A stretch of 7,083 nt of DNA. Origin: Asaia bogorensis (GTDB lineage Bacteria; Pseudomonadota; Alphaproteobacteria; Acetobacterales; Acetobacteraceae). Below the pieces are notes generated by a model. That model was not told the origin of the DNA and searched no databases. It saw only the letters and a list, made by a program, of their open reading frames with translations. Of this stretch, positions 1-6,500 are shown in pieces. The position numbers and the translations under genes were made by a program. The stretch's first letter is position 1. Every line of letters starts with the position of its first letter. The stretch lies in contig CAMCHA010000130.1 in assembly GCA_945874515.1 (NCBI GenBank), positions 1 through 7,083 on the forward strand, read 5' to 3'.

Positions 1-403
1 CGGCAGCACGCGTCAGTAGCATCGGCGCCGTGACGTTGATGGCAAAGAAGCGATCCCAGACAGCCGCGCTTAACTCTTCAAGGCTAGGCAGGCGGGTTTC
101 CGCATCGGGGCGCAGGCTGGACACACCAATGCCCGCATTGTTCACTACCGCTTCTACGCGACCAAAATGAGCAACGGCAGCGCCCATGCCAGCTTCACAT
201 CCGTTTGATGTGGAGAGATCGGCTTCAATTGTATATAAACCTGGATGGCTTTTATGCTCAGCCATTAGTGCACTCAGCCCTTTAGCATCATAATCAAGTG
301 CAGCAATGCGATGCCCAGCCGAGAGGAGCGCTGCGACCATCGTGCGCCCAATACCACCCGCAGCACCGGTTACAAGGACAACGCGGGGCGTGGTTTTGAC
401 CAT
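1..403 (-). CDS. SDR-family NAD(P)-dependent oxidoreductase, N-terminal part (cut by the window edge)
   Basis: The first 134 residues of a short-chain dehydrogenase/reductase are visible; the rest lies beyond position 1. The Rossmann signature TGAAGGIG is at residues 12-19, an Asp (D37) ends the second beta strand, a DL pair is at 62-63, NNAG is at 88-91, and the family's structural Asn is N123. From family knowledge, Asp at the end of strand 2 favours NAD(H) over NADP(H). The catalytic YxxxK is outside the window, so activity cannot be confirmed. The ATG at 403-401 has a GGAGA ribosome site five bases upstream and places the Rossmann strand at the normal distance from the N-terminus. Codons such as TTA, ATA and AAA, and an AT-rich stretch around 220-310, contrast with the genes to the right. 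The substrate cannot be told, and SDRs are too diverse to infer it from neighbours. Confidence 0.9.
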   Translation of the reverse strand, partial: MVKTTPRVVLVTGAAGGIGRTMVAALLSAGHRIAALDYDAKGLSALMAEHKSHPGLYTIEADLSTSNGCEAGMGAAVAHFGRVEAVVNNAGIGVSSLRPDAETRLPSLEELSAAVWDRFFAINVTAPMLLTRAA

Positions 404-408
404 GGAAT

Positions 409-413
409 TCTCC
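409..413 (-). promoter_or_regulatory. Ribosome binding site of the SDR gene
   Basis: On the minus strand the sequence reads GGAGA, five bases ahead of the ATG at 403-401. It is a good Shine-Dalgarno match and fixes the SDR start. The 76-base gap between this gene and the upstream ORF (404-479) shows no convincing promoter or terminator. Confidence 0.6.
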
Positions 414-479
414 GAACGTGCAGCTACCTTATGCTGCGTTTGGTGATGCATCAAGCGGCGGTGCCATCGAACCGCCCCC

Positions 480-947
480 TCACACCCTCTCCACCACCCT
501 GAACCCCCGCGACGCCAGCGGCAGACTATCCCGGCTGATGGCGGCGTCTTCGCCGGGTGTATTCATCGCACCCCAGATGGCGCGGCGGTTGCGTTCCGCC
601 AAGCTGTCCGTGAGTTCCACGATCCAAAGCGTGTCACGTGCAGCGCCCAGGCGGCGGAGCATCTCGCTGTGCGGGCTGCGTGCCTCGGCGGTGGAAAGCG
701 CCGGCAGGGTAAAGGCGGCCATGCGTGGATTCACGATGGCCGAGGAAGGGAAATCCGCACCAGTGTAGGGATTGCGGTCGCGTCGGTCGAGCATGAAGCG
801 GCTTTCGCGAATGTCATAAGTAGTGCCGCGCTGCAGCCGCCAAAACTGCCCCGCCACCAACAGTCCGATGTCCATGCAGGGCGCCGCGCCATCGGTGAGA
901 TTAATGCGGAGATACTGCACTAACTGATTGGCCAGATACTCCGTCAC
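480..947 (-). CDS. Phage virion/tail-type protein, C-terminal half; probable 5'-truncated remnant
   Basis: This 155-residue reading frame starts at GTG 947-945 with only a poor ribosome site (GCGGGA close to the start). The arrangement QYLRINLTD, then MDIGLLVAGQFW, a basic tyrosine-containing segment, a strand ending in FTLPALS, and a final RGFRVVERV resembles, from memory, the C-terminal half of phage structural proteins. Those usually have another beta-rich half in front. Here an in-frame TGA lies about 30 bases upstream of the GTG, and only 78 bases separate the ORF from the next gene, so the missing half has no room. No other phage gene is visible. I infer a decayed prophage remnant; an intact small protein of unknown function is the alternative. 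The 948-1025 gap is AT-richer and probably contains the breakpoint. Confidence 0.5.
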   Translation of the reverse strand: MTEYLANQLVQYLRINLTDGAAPCMDIGLLVAGQFWRLQRGTTYDIRESRFMLDRRDRNPYTGADFPSSAIVNPRMAAFTLPALSTAEARSPHSEMLRRLGAARDTLWIVELTDSLAERNRRAIWGAMNTPGEDAAISRDSLPLASRGFRVVERV

Positions 948-1025
948 ACAGTCCCGCGACTTTGTCTCAAATCATTTGACGGCCAACACGATAGGATAAG
1001 GTGTCACGCGATTAAATCGTAAACA

Positions 1026-3923
1026 CTAACCTCCAAACCGTGCCGCCGAAAACGCCGAATCAGGTTGCTGCAATCCCAGCACCGCATCCGCCGTCATGCG
1101 CCCAGCAATCGGCCCGAGCGTATAACCATTAGATGTCACCGCGGCGAAGAAGCCAGGCAGGCCAGGCACCTCACCCAATATCGGTGCGCGATCAATATGC
1201 ACATTCATACCAGTCCAACTGCGGAGCACATGTAACCCTTCAACGGCTGGCACAACATGCCCTGCGATCCAAAGATTTCCTTGAATATTATTCCGAAGAT
1301 TGCGCGTGGCCCCGGTGGCAGGATCATACGCGCCGGGCCAGCCGCCGCCAATCAGCAAATGCCCATGCGGTCCTTGCTTCAGTGAAAGATGCCGCCCGGC
1401 ATGGGCTACCAGATGCGGGATGATCGGCGCCATGGCCTCCGTCGCGATCACCTGCTGCACCAGGCCACCCACTGGCAGCTTCGCGCCCGCAAGCGCTGCG
1501 ATATGGCCAGACCAAGGACCGGCCGCGACCACAACGCGCCCGGCCCGAATTGGTCCCTGCGCCGTACTCACCAGATAGCCACTGCCTTCACGCGCAATCG
1601 CCTGCACTTCCAGGCCGCTTTCCATGCGTGCCCCAGCGCGCTTGGCCAGCTGCAATAGCGCTGCCGTACCGCGCAAAGGATCAATCTGGCCCTCAGCGGG
1701 GCAGAAGGCCGCTCCGGCAAAACGATGCGCCAGATAAGGCGCTAGATCGCGCAATTCATTCGCGCCGATCACGTGATTCTCGATGCCTGCACTACGTTCG
1801 ACTTCAATTTTGCCGCGTAGCCAGGCCAATTCCTCGGGCGTTTCCGCCAGCATCAGCCCGCCTTCGGTGCGGATACCGCAGGCCTCACCCGCATCGCGCG
1901 CAATCTCTCGCCAAAGTGCTATGGAACGTGGCCCAAGTGGCAAGGTGGCCACCGCCGGGCCAGCGGTGCCAAGCGCCTCAGCCTTGTCACCGAAATCATA
2001 GGAGAGAAGCTGCACATGCAGGCTGCCGGCATTGGCGGTGCTGGCGGCAAGGCCGGGCTCTCCGCGTTCCGCTACAAATACATCCACGCCCTCACGCGCC
2101 AGATAGAGCGCGGTGGAAAGCCCGACCACGCCACCGCCAATCACCAGCACATCGCATTGCCGCGCGATTTGCGGCGCGGTGGCGGCGCCGGTTTTCCAGG
2201 CGATGGGCGCAGGTGACGCAATCACCGGCGTTTCGCCCCATTCCGGCACTTCAAGTCGCAACAAGGCCGCCGGGATGGGTTTGATCGGCGCACGCGGTGC
2301 GGCAAAATCTGCTTCTTGCGCCGCAACGCCCACCATGCGCGCCAAAGTCGCGCCACACATGCGCCCCTGGCAGCGCCCCATGCCGGCGCGTGTTTCCTTC
2401 TTGATGGCAGGCAGCGAAGCCGCGCCACAGCTGATTGCTGCACGGATTTCTCCGGCGCACACTTCCTCACACCGGCAGAGGATGGTCTCATCCGCAATAC
2501 GTGCAGGATCGAAAGCTGGCGCGGCGTAGATGCGCCATAAAGCACGCTGGAATGCCTCGGCATGCGCCAGCGCATCGCGCGTTGTCGCATCATCGCCCAC
2601 GCCAAAGCCAAGATCACGCGCTGCCGCCAAGCCGGCCAGGCGCCCGCGCGCCAGGGCAACCCGCGCGCCGCCAATCGCCGCGCCATCGCCAATCGCGAAA
2701 ACCTCGGCAATATTGCTGCGCCCCACCGCATCAGTCACGGTTTCCAACCGCCCCAAGCCGGCGCCTGGACCATCGGCCGCGAAGCGCTGCGTGCAGCCCA
2801 AGGCGCGCGCCAGCCCGGTTTCCGATTGAAAGCCAAGGTTGAGCGCGGCAACGCCGGCAGCGATCCGCTTCTCTCCTTGCGGTGTGCTGATACGAAGCGC
2901 TTCGAAACGCGCGCTACCTTCACACGCGATGATCTCGCTGCCCCAGTAAAGCGGCACACCGGCGCGTTTCAGTATCGCCAGATAGCGGAGCCCATCCCAG
3001 GCGAGATCAGGCGCGGCGCGCGTGAGGCGCAGCACATCGCGCCAAGCGCCAAGCGCGGGCGCGGGGGCCGCTTCCACCACGGCGGCAACACGCACGCCGC
3101 CGGCCAGTAATTCACACGCAAGTTGCAGATTGAGCGGCCCGCTGCCCGCAATCACCGCGCTTTCGGCGGGGCTTACGCGTTGCGCGCGTGCAAGCGTTTG
3201 CAGCGCGCCGGTCGTCATCACACCCGGCAGAGTCCAGCCCGGCACCGGCACCGGGCGTTCATGCGCCCCGGGGGCCAGGATCAGCCGACGCGGACGGAAA
3301 GTAATGGCAGCACCTTCGACAAGTGCTGCGATTTCGTTGGGCGCAAAGCCGCCCCAAACCGTGGCACCATAATGGAAGCGAATCCCTGCTTCCCGCGCTC
3401 GAGCAAAAAGCGCGCTGCCCTGGCGGAATTGCGCATCCGGCGCGGCATGGCTGTGGCTGCTGGCAAGCGGCTTCAGATATTGCCCGCCGGGTGCTTCACG
3501 TTCATCCACCACCACCACTTGCGCGCCGGCTTCGGCAGCAGCAATGGCGGCGAAAAGCCCGGCGGGGCCGGCGCCGACCACCAGGATATCGCAGGGCTGT
3601 TCAGCAATCTCGGCGGGGGCGCTGCCAAGCGGGGCAGGCTCGGCCGGGAAGGCGCTTTCTATCGCCATGCCATCGGCAACCTTTACCATGCAGGCGCGCT
3701 GGCTGGCCTTGCCATCCACTGTGACCACGCAATCATAACAGGCGCCCATGCCGCACCAAAGCCCGCGCTGCGTGCCCTTGGGGGTTTCGCGCAGCGCCAG
3801 AATACCCGCTGCCGAAAGCGCTGCGGCAATGCTCTCGCCCGGCAGGGCTTCCACCAAAGCGCCATTGAAGCTGATCCGGATAGGCGCCGTCGCCGGGGTG
3901 ATATGTGGGTGATGCAGCCGCAT
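1026..3923 (-). CDS. Three-domain fusion: [2Fe-2S] ferredoxin + FAD/NAD dehydrogenase with second Cys cluster + DAO-type FAD oxidase (HcnABC / D-hydroxyproline dehydrogenase-like)
   Basis: This protein of about 965 residues (numbered from ATG 3923-3921) probably oxidises an amino or cyclic imino acid and passes electrons through FAD and iron-sulfur centres. Residues 15-90 form a ferredoxin-like domain with Cys57, 62, 65 and 78. Residues 112-440 form an FAD/NAD oxidoreductase, with GAGPAG at 117-122, a second nucleotide site GSGPLN at 260-265 and GDG at 412-414. A BFD-like cluster follows with Cys483, 485, 518 and 523. Residues 590-960 form a DAO-family oxidase, with GGGVVG at 596-601, E619, SxxNAG at 628-633 and a C-terminal SNGYTLGP. 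In HcnABC, opine oxidase and D-hydroxyproline dehydrogenase these are separate subunits. All cofactor motifs look intact. An in-frame GTG at 3983 would add 20 residues, but it leaves only 17 bases to the divergent gene, so 3923 is preferred although its ribosome site is weak. The exact substrate is inferred only from context. Confidence 0.88.
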   Translation of the reverse strand: MRLHHPHITPATAPIRISFNGALVEALPGESIAAALSAAGILALRETPKGTQRGLWCGMGACYDCVVTVDGKASQRACMVKVADGMAIESAFPAEPAPLGSAPAEIAEQPCDILVVGAGPAGLFAAIAAAEAGAQVVVVDEREAPGGQYLKPLASSHSHAAPDAQFRQGSALFARAREAGIRFHYGATVWGGFAPNEIAALVEGAAITFRPRRLILAPGAHERPVPVPGWTLPGVMTTGALQTLARAQRVSPAESAVIAGSGPLNLQLACELLAGGVRVAAVVEAAPAPALGAWRDVLRLTRAAPDLAWDGLRYLAILKRAGVPLYWGSEIIACEGSARFEALRISTPQGEKRIAAGVAALNLGFQSETGLARALGCTQRFAADGPGAGLGRLETVTDAVGRSNIAEVFAIGDGAAIGGARVALARGRLAGLAAARDLGFGVGDDATTRDALAHAEAFQRALWRIYAAPAFDPARIADETILCRCEEVCAGEIRAAISCGAASLPAIKKETRAGMGRCQGRMCGATLARMVGVAAQEADFAAPRAPIKPIPAALLRLEVPEWGETPVIASPAPIAWKTGAATAPQIARQCDVLVIGGGVVGLSTALYLAREGVDVFVAERGEPGLAASTANAGSLHVQLLSYDFGDKAEALGTAGPAVATLPLGPRSIALWREIARDAGEACGIRTEGGLMLAETPEELAWLRGKIEVERSAGIENHVIGANELRDLAPYLAHRFAGAAFCPAEGQIDPLRGTAALLQLAKRAGARMESGLEVQAIAREGSGYLVSTAQGPIRAGRVVVAAGPWSGHIAALAGAKLPVGGLVQQVIATEAMAPIIPHLVAHAGRHLSLKQGPHGHLLIGGGWPGAYDPATGATRNLRNNIQGNLWIAGHVVPAVEGLHVLRSWTGMNVHIDRAPILGEVPGLPGFFAAVTSNGYTLGPIAGRMTADAVLGLQQPDSAFSAARFGG

Positions 3924-4000
3924 GCTCTTGCCGTTTGCGCCAAAACAGGCTCCCATCATCGCACGCGGTGTGGCCGCGTCCACCCCCGGGAGTTCCCCTC
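3924..4000. promoter_or_regulatory. Divergent control region between the fused oxidoreductase and the DapA-like gene
   Basis: This short stretch separates two divergent genes and should carry the promoters of both transcription units. I could not pick a convincing -35/-10 pair on either strand. A short dyad, GGGA-GT-TCCC, lies at 3988-3997 next to the DapA-like start. If the oxidoreductase really starts at GTG 3983, most of this region is coding and little promoter space remains. Confidence 0.4.
3988..3992 (+). promoter_or_regulatory. Ribosome binding site of the DapA-like gene
   Basis: GGGAG stands eight bases before the ATG at 4001. This supports 4001 over the upstream in-frame ATG at 3905, whose extra 32 residues (rich in Cys, Arg and Pro) are antisense to the neighbouring gene and do not look like a DapA N-terminus. 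Confidence 0.65.
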
Positions 4001-4912
4001 ATGGCCCGTGAGCCTTTTCGCGGCACCTATACGGTGCTGATCACGCCCTTTACCGCCGATGGCGCAGCAGTGGATTACAAGGCGCTGGAACGCCTGGTGG
4101 AATACCAGATCACCGAAGGGGTGAGGGGGCTCATTCCGCTGGGCTCCACCGGCGAATTCCTCTCGGTTTCGCGCGAAGAGCGTCAGGGCATTGTCGAGAC
4201 GGTGATCCGCGCCGCGCGTGGCCGCGTGCCGGTGCTGATCGGCACGGGGGCGGAAGATACGCGCGAAGTGGTGGCGCTTTCACGGGAAGCGGAGTCGCAA
4301 GGCGCAGATGGTGTCATGATCATCCCGCCCTTCTATTCCGTGCCGACGGAAGATGAGCTGTTTCACCATTACAAGACCGTCGCGGATGCGATTGGCATTC
4401 CCATCATGGTCTATAACAACCCCGCGACATCCAATGTGGATATGCTGCCGGCGACACTCGCGCGGATGTCGACCATCCCGAATTGCCGCTACGTCAAGGA
4501 AAGCACGCTGGAAGTGACGCGTGTGCGCGACATCATCGCCCTTTGCGGTGACCGGATGGAGGTTTTCGCGGGCGTGCTGGGCTATGAAAGTGCCTGGCTC
4601 GGCGCCATTGGCTGGGTGGCGGTGTGCAGTAATTTGGCACCGCGGCTTTCTTCGGAAATGTTCGATGCGGCGGCCTTTGAAGCCAATCAACCCAAGGCGC
4701 TTGGCTTGTACAAGCAATTGGCGCCCTTGCTGCCCTGGGTCGGTGGGCCGCGTTATGTTTCCGGCACCAAGGCGGGGTTCAAGCTGATGGGCATGGATAT
4801 GGGCCCGCCCCGTCCGCCGCGCCTGCCTTTGCCAGCGCAGGATGTGCCGGCCTTGGCGCAGGTATTGCAGGGTATTGGGCTGATCGGCGCCGAAGCGCGC
4901 GCCGCGGAATGA
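4001..4912 (+). CDS. DapA-superfamily Schiff-base lyase/deaminase; candidate 1-pyrroline-4-hydroxy-2-carboxylate deaminase, not true DapA
   Basis: This 303-residue protein has the usual length of the dihydrodipicolinate synthase / N-acetylneuraminate lyase family, a cytoplasmic TIM-barrel. Visible signatures are TPF at 15-17, GSTGE at 48-52 (family GTTGE), the catalytic Tyr138 in YNNP, and the Schiff-base Lys166 in YVKES. Biosynthetic DapA has Arg in its YNxPSR motif to hold the substrate carboxylate; here that position is Thr143, which argues against lysine biosynthesis and for a catabolic paralogue. The enzyme would form an imine with a 2-keto or imino acid and catalyse deamination, dehydration or aldol cleavage. 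It lies divergent from an amino/imino-acid dehydrogenase and heads an amino-acid transporter operon, which fits the hydroxyproline-pathway deaminase. A sugar-acid dehydratase or 4-hydroxy-2-oxoglutarate-type aldolase remains possible. The stop overlaps an in-frame ATG (ATGA at 4909-4912), but the next gene probably starts 24 bases on. Confidence 0.9.
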   Translation: MAREPFRGTYTVLITPFTADGAAVDYKALERLVEYQITEGVRGLIPLGSTGEFLSVSREERQGIVETVIRAARGRVPVLIGTGAEDTREVVALSREAESQGADGVMIIPPFYSVPTEDELFHHYKTVADAIGIPIMVYNNPATSNVDMLPATLARMSTIPNCRYVKESTLEVTRVRDIIALCGDRMEVFAGVLGYESAWLGAIGWVAVCSNLAPRLSSEMFDAAAFEANQPKALGLYKQLAPLLPWVGGPRYVSGTKAGFKLMGMDMGPPRPPRLPLPAQDVPALAQVLQGIGLIGAEARAAE

Positions 4913-4923
4913 GCGTCTCAACA

Positions 4924-4928
4924 GGGAG
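4924..4928 (+). promoter_or_regulatory. Ribosome binding site choosing the ABC binding-protein start
   Basis: GGGAG is seven bases before the ATG at 4936. The alternative ATG at 4909 overlaps the previous stop, has no clear ribosome site, and would put nine extra residues ahead of an otherwise standard signal peptide. Confidence 0.65.
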
Positions 4929-4935
4929 AAGATTG

Positions 4936-5760
4936 ATGCTTCGATATGGAATCCTCGCCGCCATGGCGGTGCTGGTGGCAACCCCGGCGATGGCTCAGGC
5001 GCCCGCTTGCACGCCGGCGGTGGCGGATAGCGAATTGGTAAAGTCCCGCACGCTGGTGATGTCCACCAACCCAACCCTGCCGCCGCTGCAATTCGTGGAT
5101 GCGCAGGGGCAGTTGCGCGGTATGCGTGTGGAACTCGGCAATGAGATCGCGCGCCGGCTTTGCCTGACACCCGAATACATTCGCATTGAATTCAGCGCCA
5201 TGATCCCCGGTTTGGCAGCGCGGCGCTGGGATTTGATCAATACAGGGATCTTCTACACGGAAGAACGCGCGCGCATGATGCAAATGGTGCGCTACGAAAA
5301 CCAGGCGATTTCCTTCAGCGCGCCGCGCGGCAATCCGCAAAACATCCGCACCACGGATGATCTGGCGGGCAAGACCGTGGGGGTTGAACTTGGTGGTTTT
5401 GAAGAACGTCGCACGCGGGAACTCAGCCAGTCCTTGCAGGCGAAGGGCCTGCAGCCGATGAATATCCGTACCTTTGACAATTTCGCTGTCGCCTATCAGG
5501 CGCTACGTGCCGGCCAGGTACAGGCGGTCACCAGCATTGATGGTGTGGCGGCGGAATATGATCAGCGCGGCGATTTTCCGCGCGTGCTGAATGGTCTGTT
5601 CCCGACACCGGTTTCCTTCGCCACACGGTCGCGTGTGCTGGCTGATGCGGTGGTGGGCGCGCTGGAAGCCATGAAGGCGGATGGCAGCCTGAAGGCGCTA
5701 TTCGATCGCTATGGTGCTTCGATGTATACGGACAAGCTTGACGTGGTCGGACCGCAATAA
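4936..5760 (+). CDS. Periplasmic amino-acid ABC transporter substrate-binding protein (family 3)
   Basis: This 274-residue protein begins with a signal peptide: MLRYG, a hydrophobic core, and AMA|QA with predicted cleavage after Ala20. It belongs to the bacterial family 3 solute-binding proteins, which capture polar amino acids or opines in the periplasm for an ABC permease. Family features are the NPTLPPLQF strand near 45-53, GMRVELGNEIARRL at 62-75, the TEER segment at 108-111 before the FSAP strand, the GKTVGVELG hinge strand, and the C-terminal LKALFDRYG helix. The only two cysteines of the mature protein, C25 and C76, could form a disulfide. The gene follows the DapA-like gene closely and is followed 17 bases later by its permease, so the three are probably one operon. 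The ligand cannot be read from the sequence; hydroxyproline or another amino acid is inferred from neighbours. Confidence 0.9.
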   Translation: MLRYGILAAMAVLVATPAMAQAPACTPAVADSELVKSRTLVMSTNPTLPPLQFVDAQGQLRGMRVELGNEIARRLCLTPEYIRIEFSAMIPGLAARRWDLINTGIFYTEERARMMQMVRYENQAISFSAPRGNPQNIRTTDDLAGKTVGVELGGFEERRTRELSQSLQAKGLQPMNIRTFDNFAVAYQALRAGQVQAVTSIDGVAAEYDQRGDFPRVLNGLFPTPVSFATRSRVLADAVVGALEAMKADGSLKALFDRYGASMYTDKLDVVGPQ

Positions 5761-5777
5761 GCGCCTGATAGCAACGC

Positions 5778-6467
5778 GTGCAAATCTGGTCCTGGTCTGG
5801 GTTCTTTGACTATCTTTTGAACCCGTTTCTGCTGGAAGGCGCCGTCACCACCCTGTGGCTGACGGTGGCTTCGCTTTCGGTTGGGCTGGTGCTTGGCATC
5901 GGGCTTGCGTTGATGCGGCTTTCCGGCAATCCGGTACTTTCCGGCATTGCAGCATTTTACTGCTGGGTGTTTCGCGGCACACCACTGCTGGTGCAATTGC
6001 TGATCATCTATACTGGTCTGCCGCTGTTCGGTTTGCGTTTTTCGGTGGTGCAGGCCGCACTGCTTGGCCTAGCCTTGAATGAGGCCGCCTATTTGAGTGA
6101 AACGGTACGCGCCGGCATTCTTGCAGTGGCGCGCGGCCAGCGCGAAGCGGCGCTGGCGCTTGGGCTCAGACGTATTCAGGTATTTCGCTTGGTGATCTGG
6201 CCGCAGGCGCTGCGGATCATCATCCCGCCGCTTGGCAATTCGGTGAATGGGTTGCTCAAGACGACCTCCGTTGCCAGTGTGATTAGCATGGAGGAATTGC
6301 TGCGCCGGACGCAGATACTCATCCAGGAACGCTTTCTGGTGCTGGAACTTTTCATGGTGGCGGCGCTTTATTATCTGGCTATGACAACCGCTTGGGATTT
6401 TGTGCAAAGACGCCTGGAGAAGCGCTATGGCCGCGGCTACGGGACGGAAGCGGCGGATCGGCGTTGA
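5778..6467 (+). CDS. Amino-acid ABC transporter membrane permease (HisM/GlnP type)
   Basis: This 229-residue inner-membrane protein has several hydrophobic helices, starting with LLEGAVTTLWLTVAS (about 18-32). Family hallmarks are FRGTPLLVQ at 65-73, the conserved AYLSETVRAGI at 104-114, and the EAA loop that contacts the ATPase, beginning EAALALG at 123-129 and running through WPQA at 141-144. These place it with polar amino-acid transporters. GTG 5778 is the only plausible start, because an in-frame TAG sits at 5769-5771; no good ribosome site precedes it, so translational coupling to the binding protein is likely. A single permease usually works as a homodimer or with a second permease. 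No ATP-binding subunit is encoded in the window, and the next gene belongs to another transporter class, so the ATPase must be encoded elsewhere or shared. Confidence 0.93.
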   Translation: MQIWSWSGFFDYLLNPFLLEGAVTTLWLTVASLSVGLVLGIGLALMRLSGNPVLSGIAAFYCWVFRGTPLLVQLLIIYTGLPLFGLRFSVVQAALLGLALNEAAYLSETVRAGILAVARGQREAALALGLRRIQVFRLVIWPQALRIIIPPLGNSVNGLLKTTSVASVISMEELLRRTQILIQERFLVLELFMVAALYYLAMTTAWDFVQRRLEKRYGRGYGTEAADRR

Positions 6468-6485
6468 GAGCTTCAATTTGAGATG

Positions 6486-6490
6486 AGGAG
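6486..6490 (+). promoter_or_regulatory. Ribosome binding site choosing the TTT binding-protein start
   Basis: AGGAG is ten bases before GTG 6501. The in-frame ATG at 6483 overlaps this site and has only a weak site of its own, so GTG 6501 is preferred; using ATG 6483 would add six residues (MRRDRA) to the signal peptide. Confidence 0.5.
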
Positions 6491-6500
6491 AGATCGGGCC

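Noticed and set aside
1009..1019. Palindrome CGATT-A-AATCG downstream of the oxidoreductase stop, considered as a terminator
   Set aside because: A one-base loop cannot form a stable RNA hairpin, the arms are AT-rich, and no U-tract follows on the minus strand.
979..1025. Possible minus-strand promoter (TTAATC / TATCGT) ahead of the phage-like ORF
   Set aside because: Only about half of the consensus positions match in each box, no better than chance in an AT-richer gap.
1152..1168. Direct repeat of GCCAGGCA
   Set aside because: It lies inside the oxidoreductase gene and simply encodes a Pro-Gly-Leu-Pro-Gly stretch.
1550..2284. Plus-strand open frame of 244 codons
   Set aside because: Arg/Pro/His-rich shadow of the oxidoreductase gene with no domain signature.
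1026..3923. Hydrogen cyanide synthase (HcnABC) as the function
   Set aside because: The domain order matches, but the same architecture serves opine and D-hydroxyproline dehydrogenases, and the divergent DapA-like gene and amino-acid importer point to catabolism rather than cyanogenesis.
3123..4040. Long open frame on the plus strand (305 codons) opposite the fused oxidoreductase
   Set aside because: It is antisense to a gene with clear cofactor motifs, its translation has no recognisable domain, and long antisense frames are expected in GC-rich coding DNA.
4280..5170. Long open frame on the minus strand (296 codons) across the DapA-like and binding-protein genes
   Set aside because: It spans two well-supported genes and their junction, and its translation is low-complexity, rich in Arg, His and Pro, with no motif.
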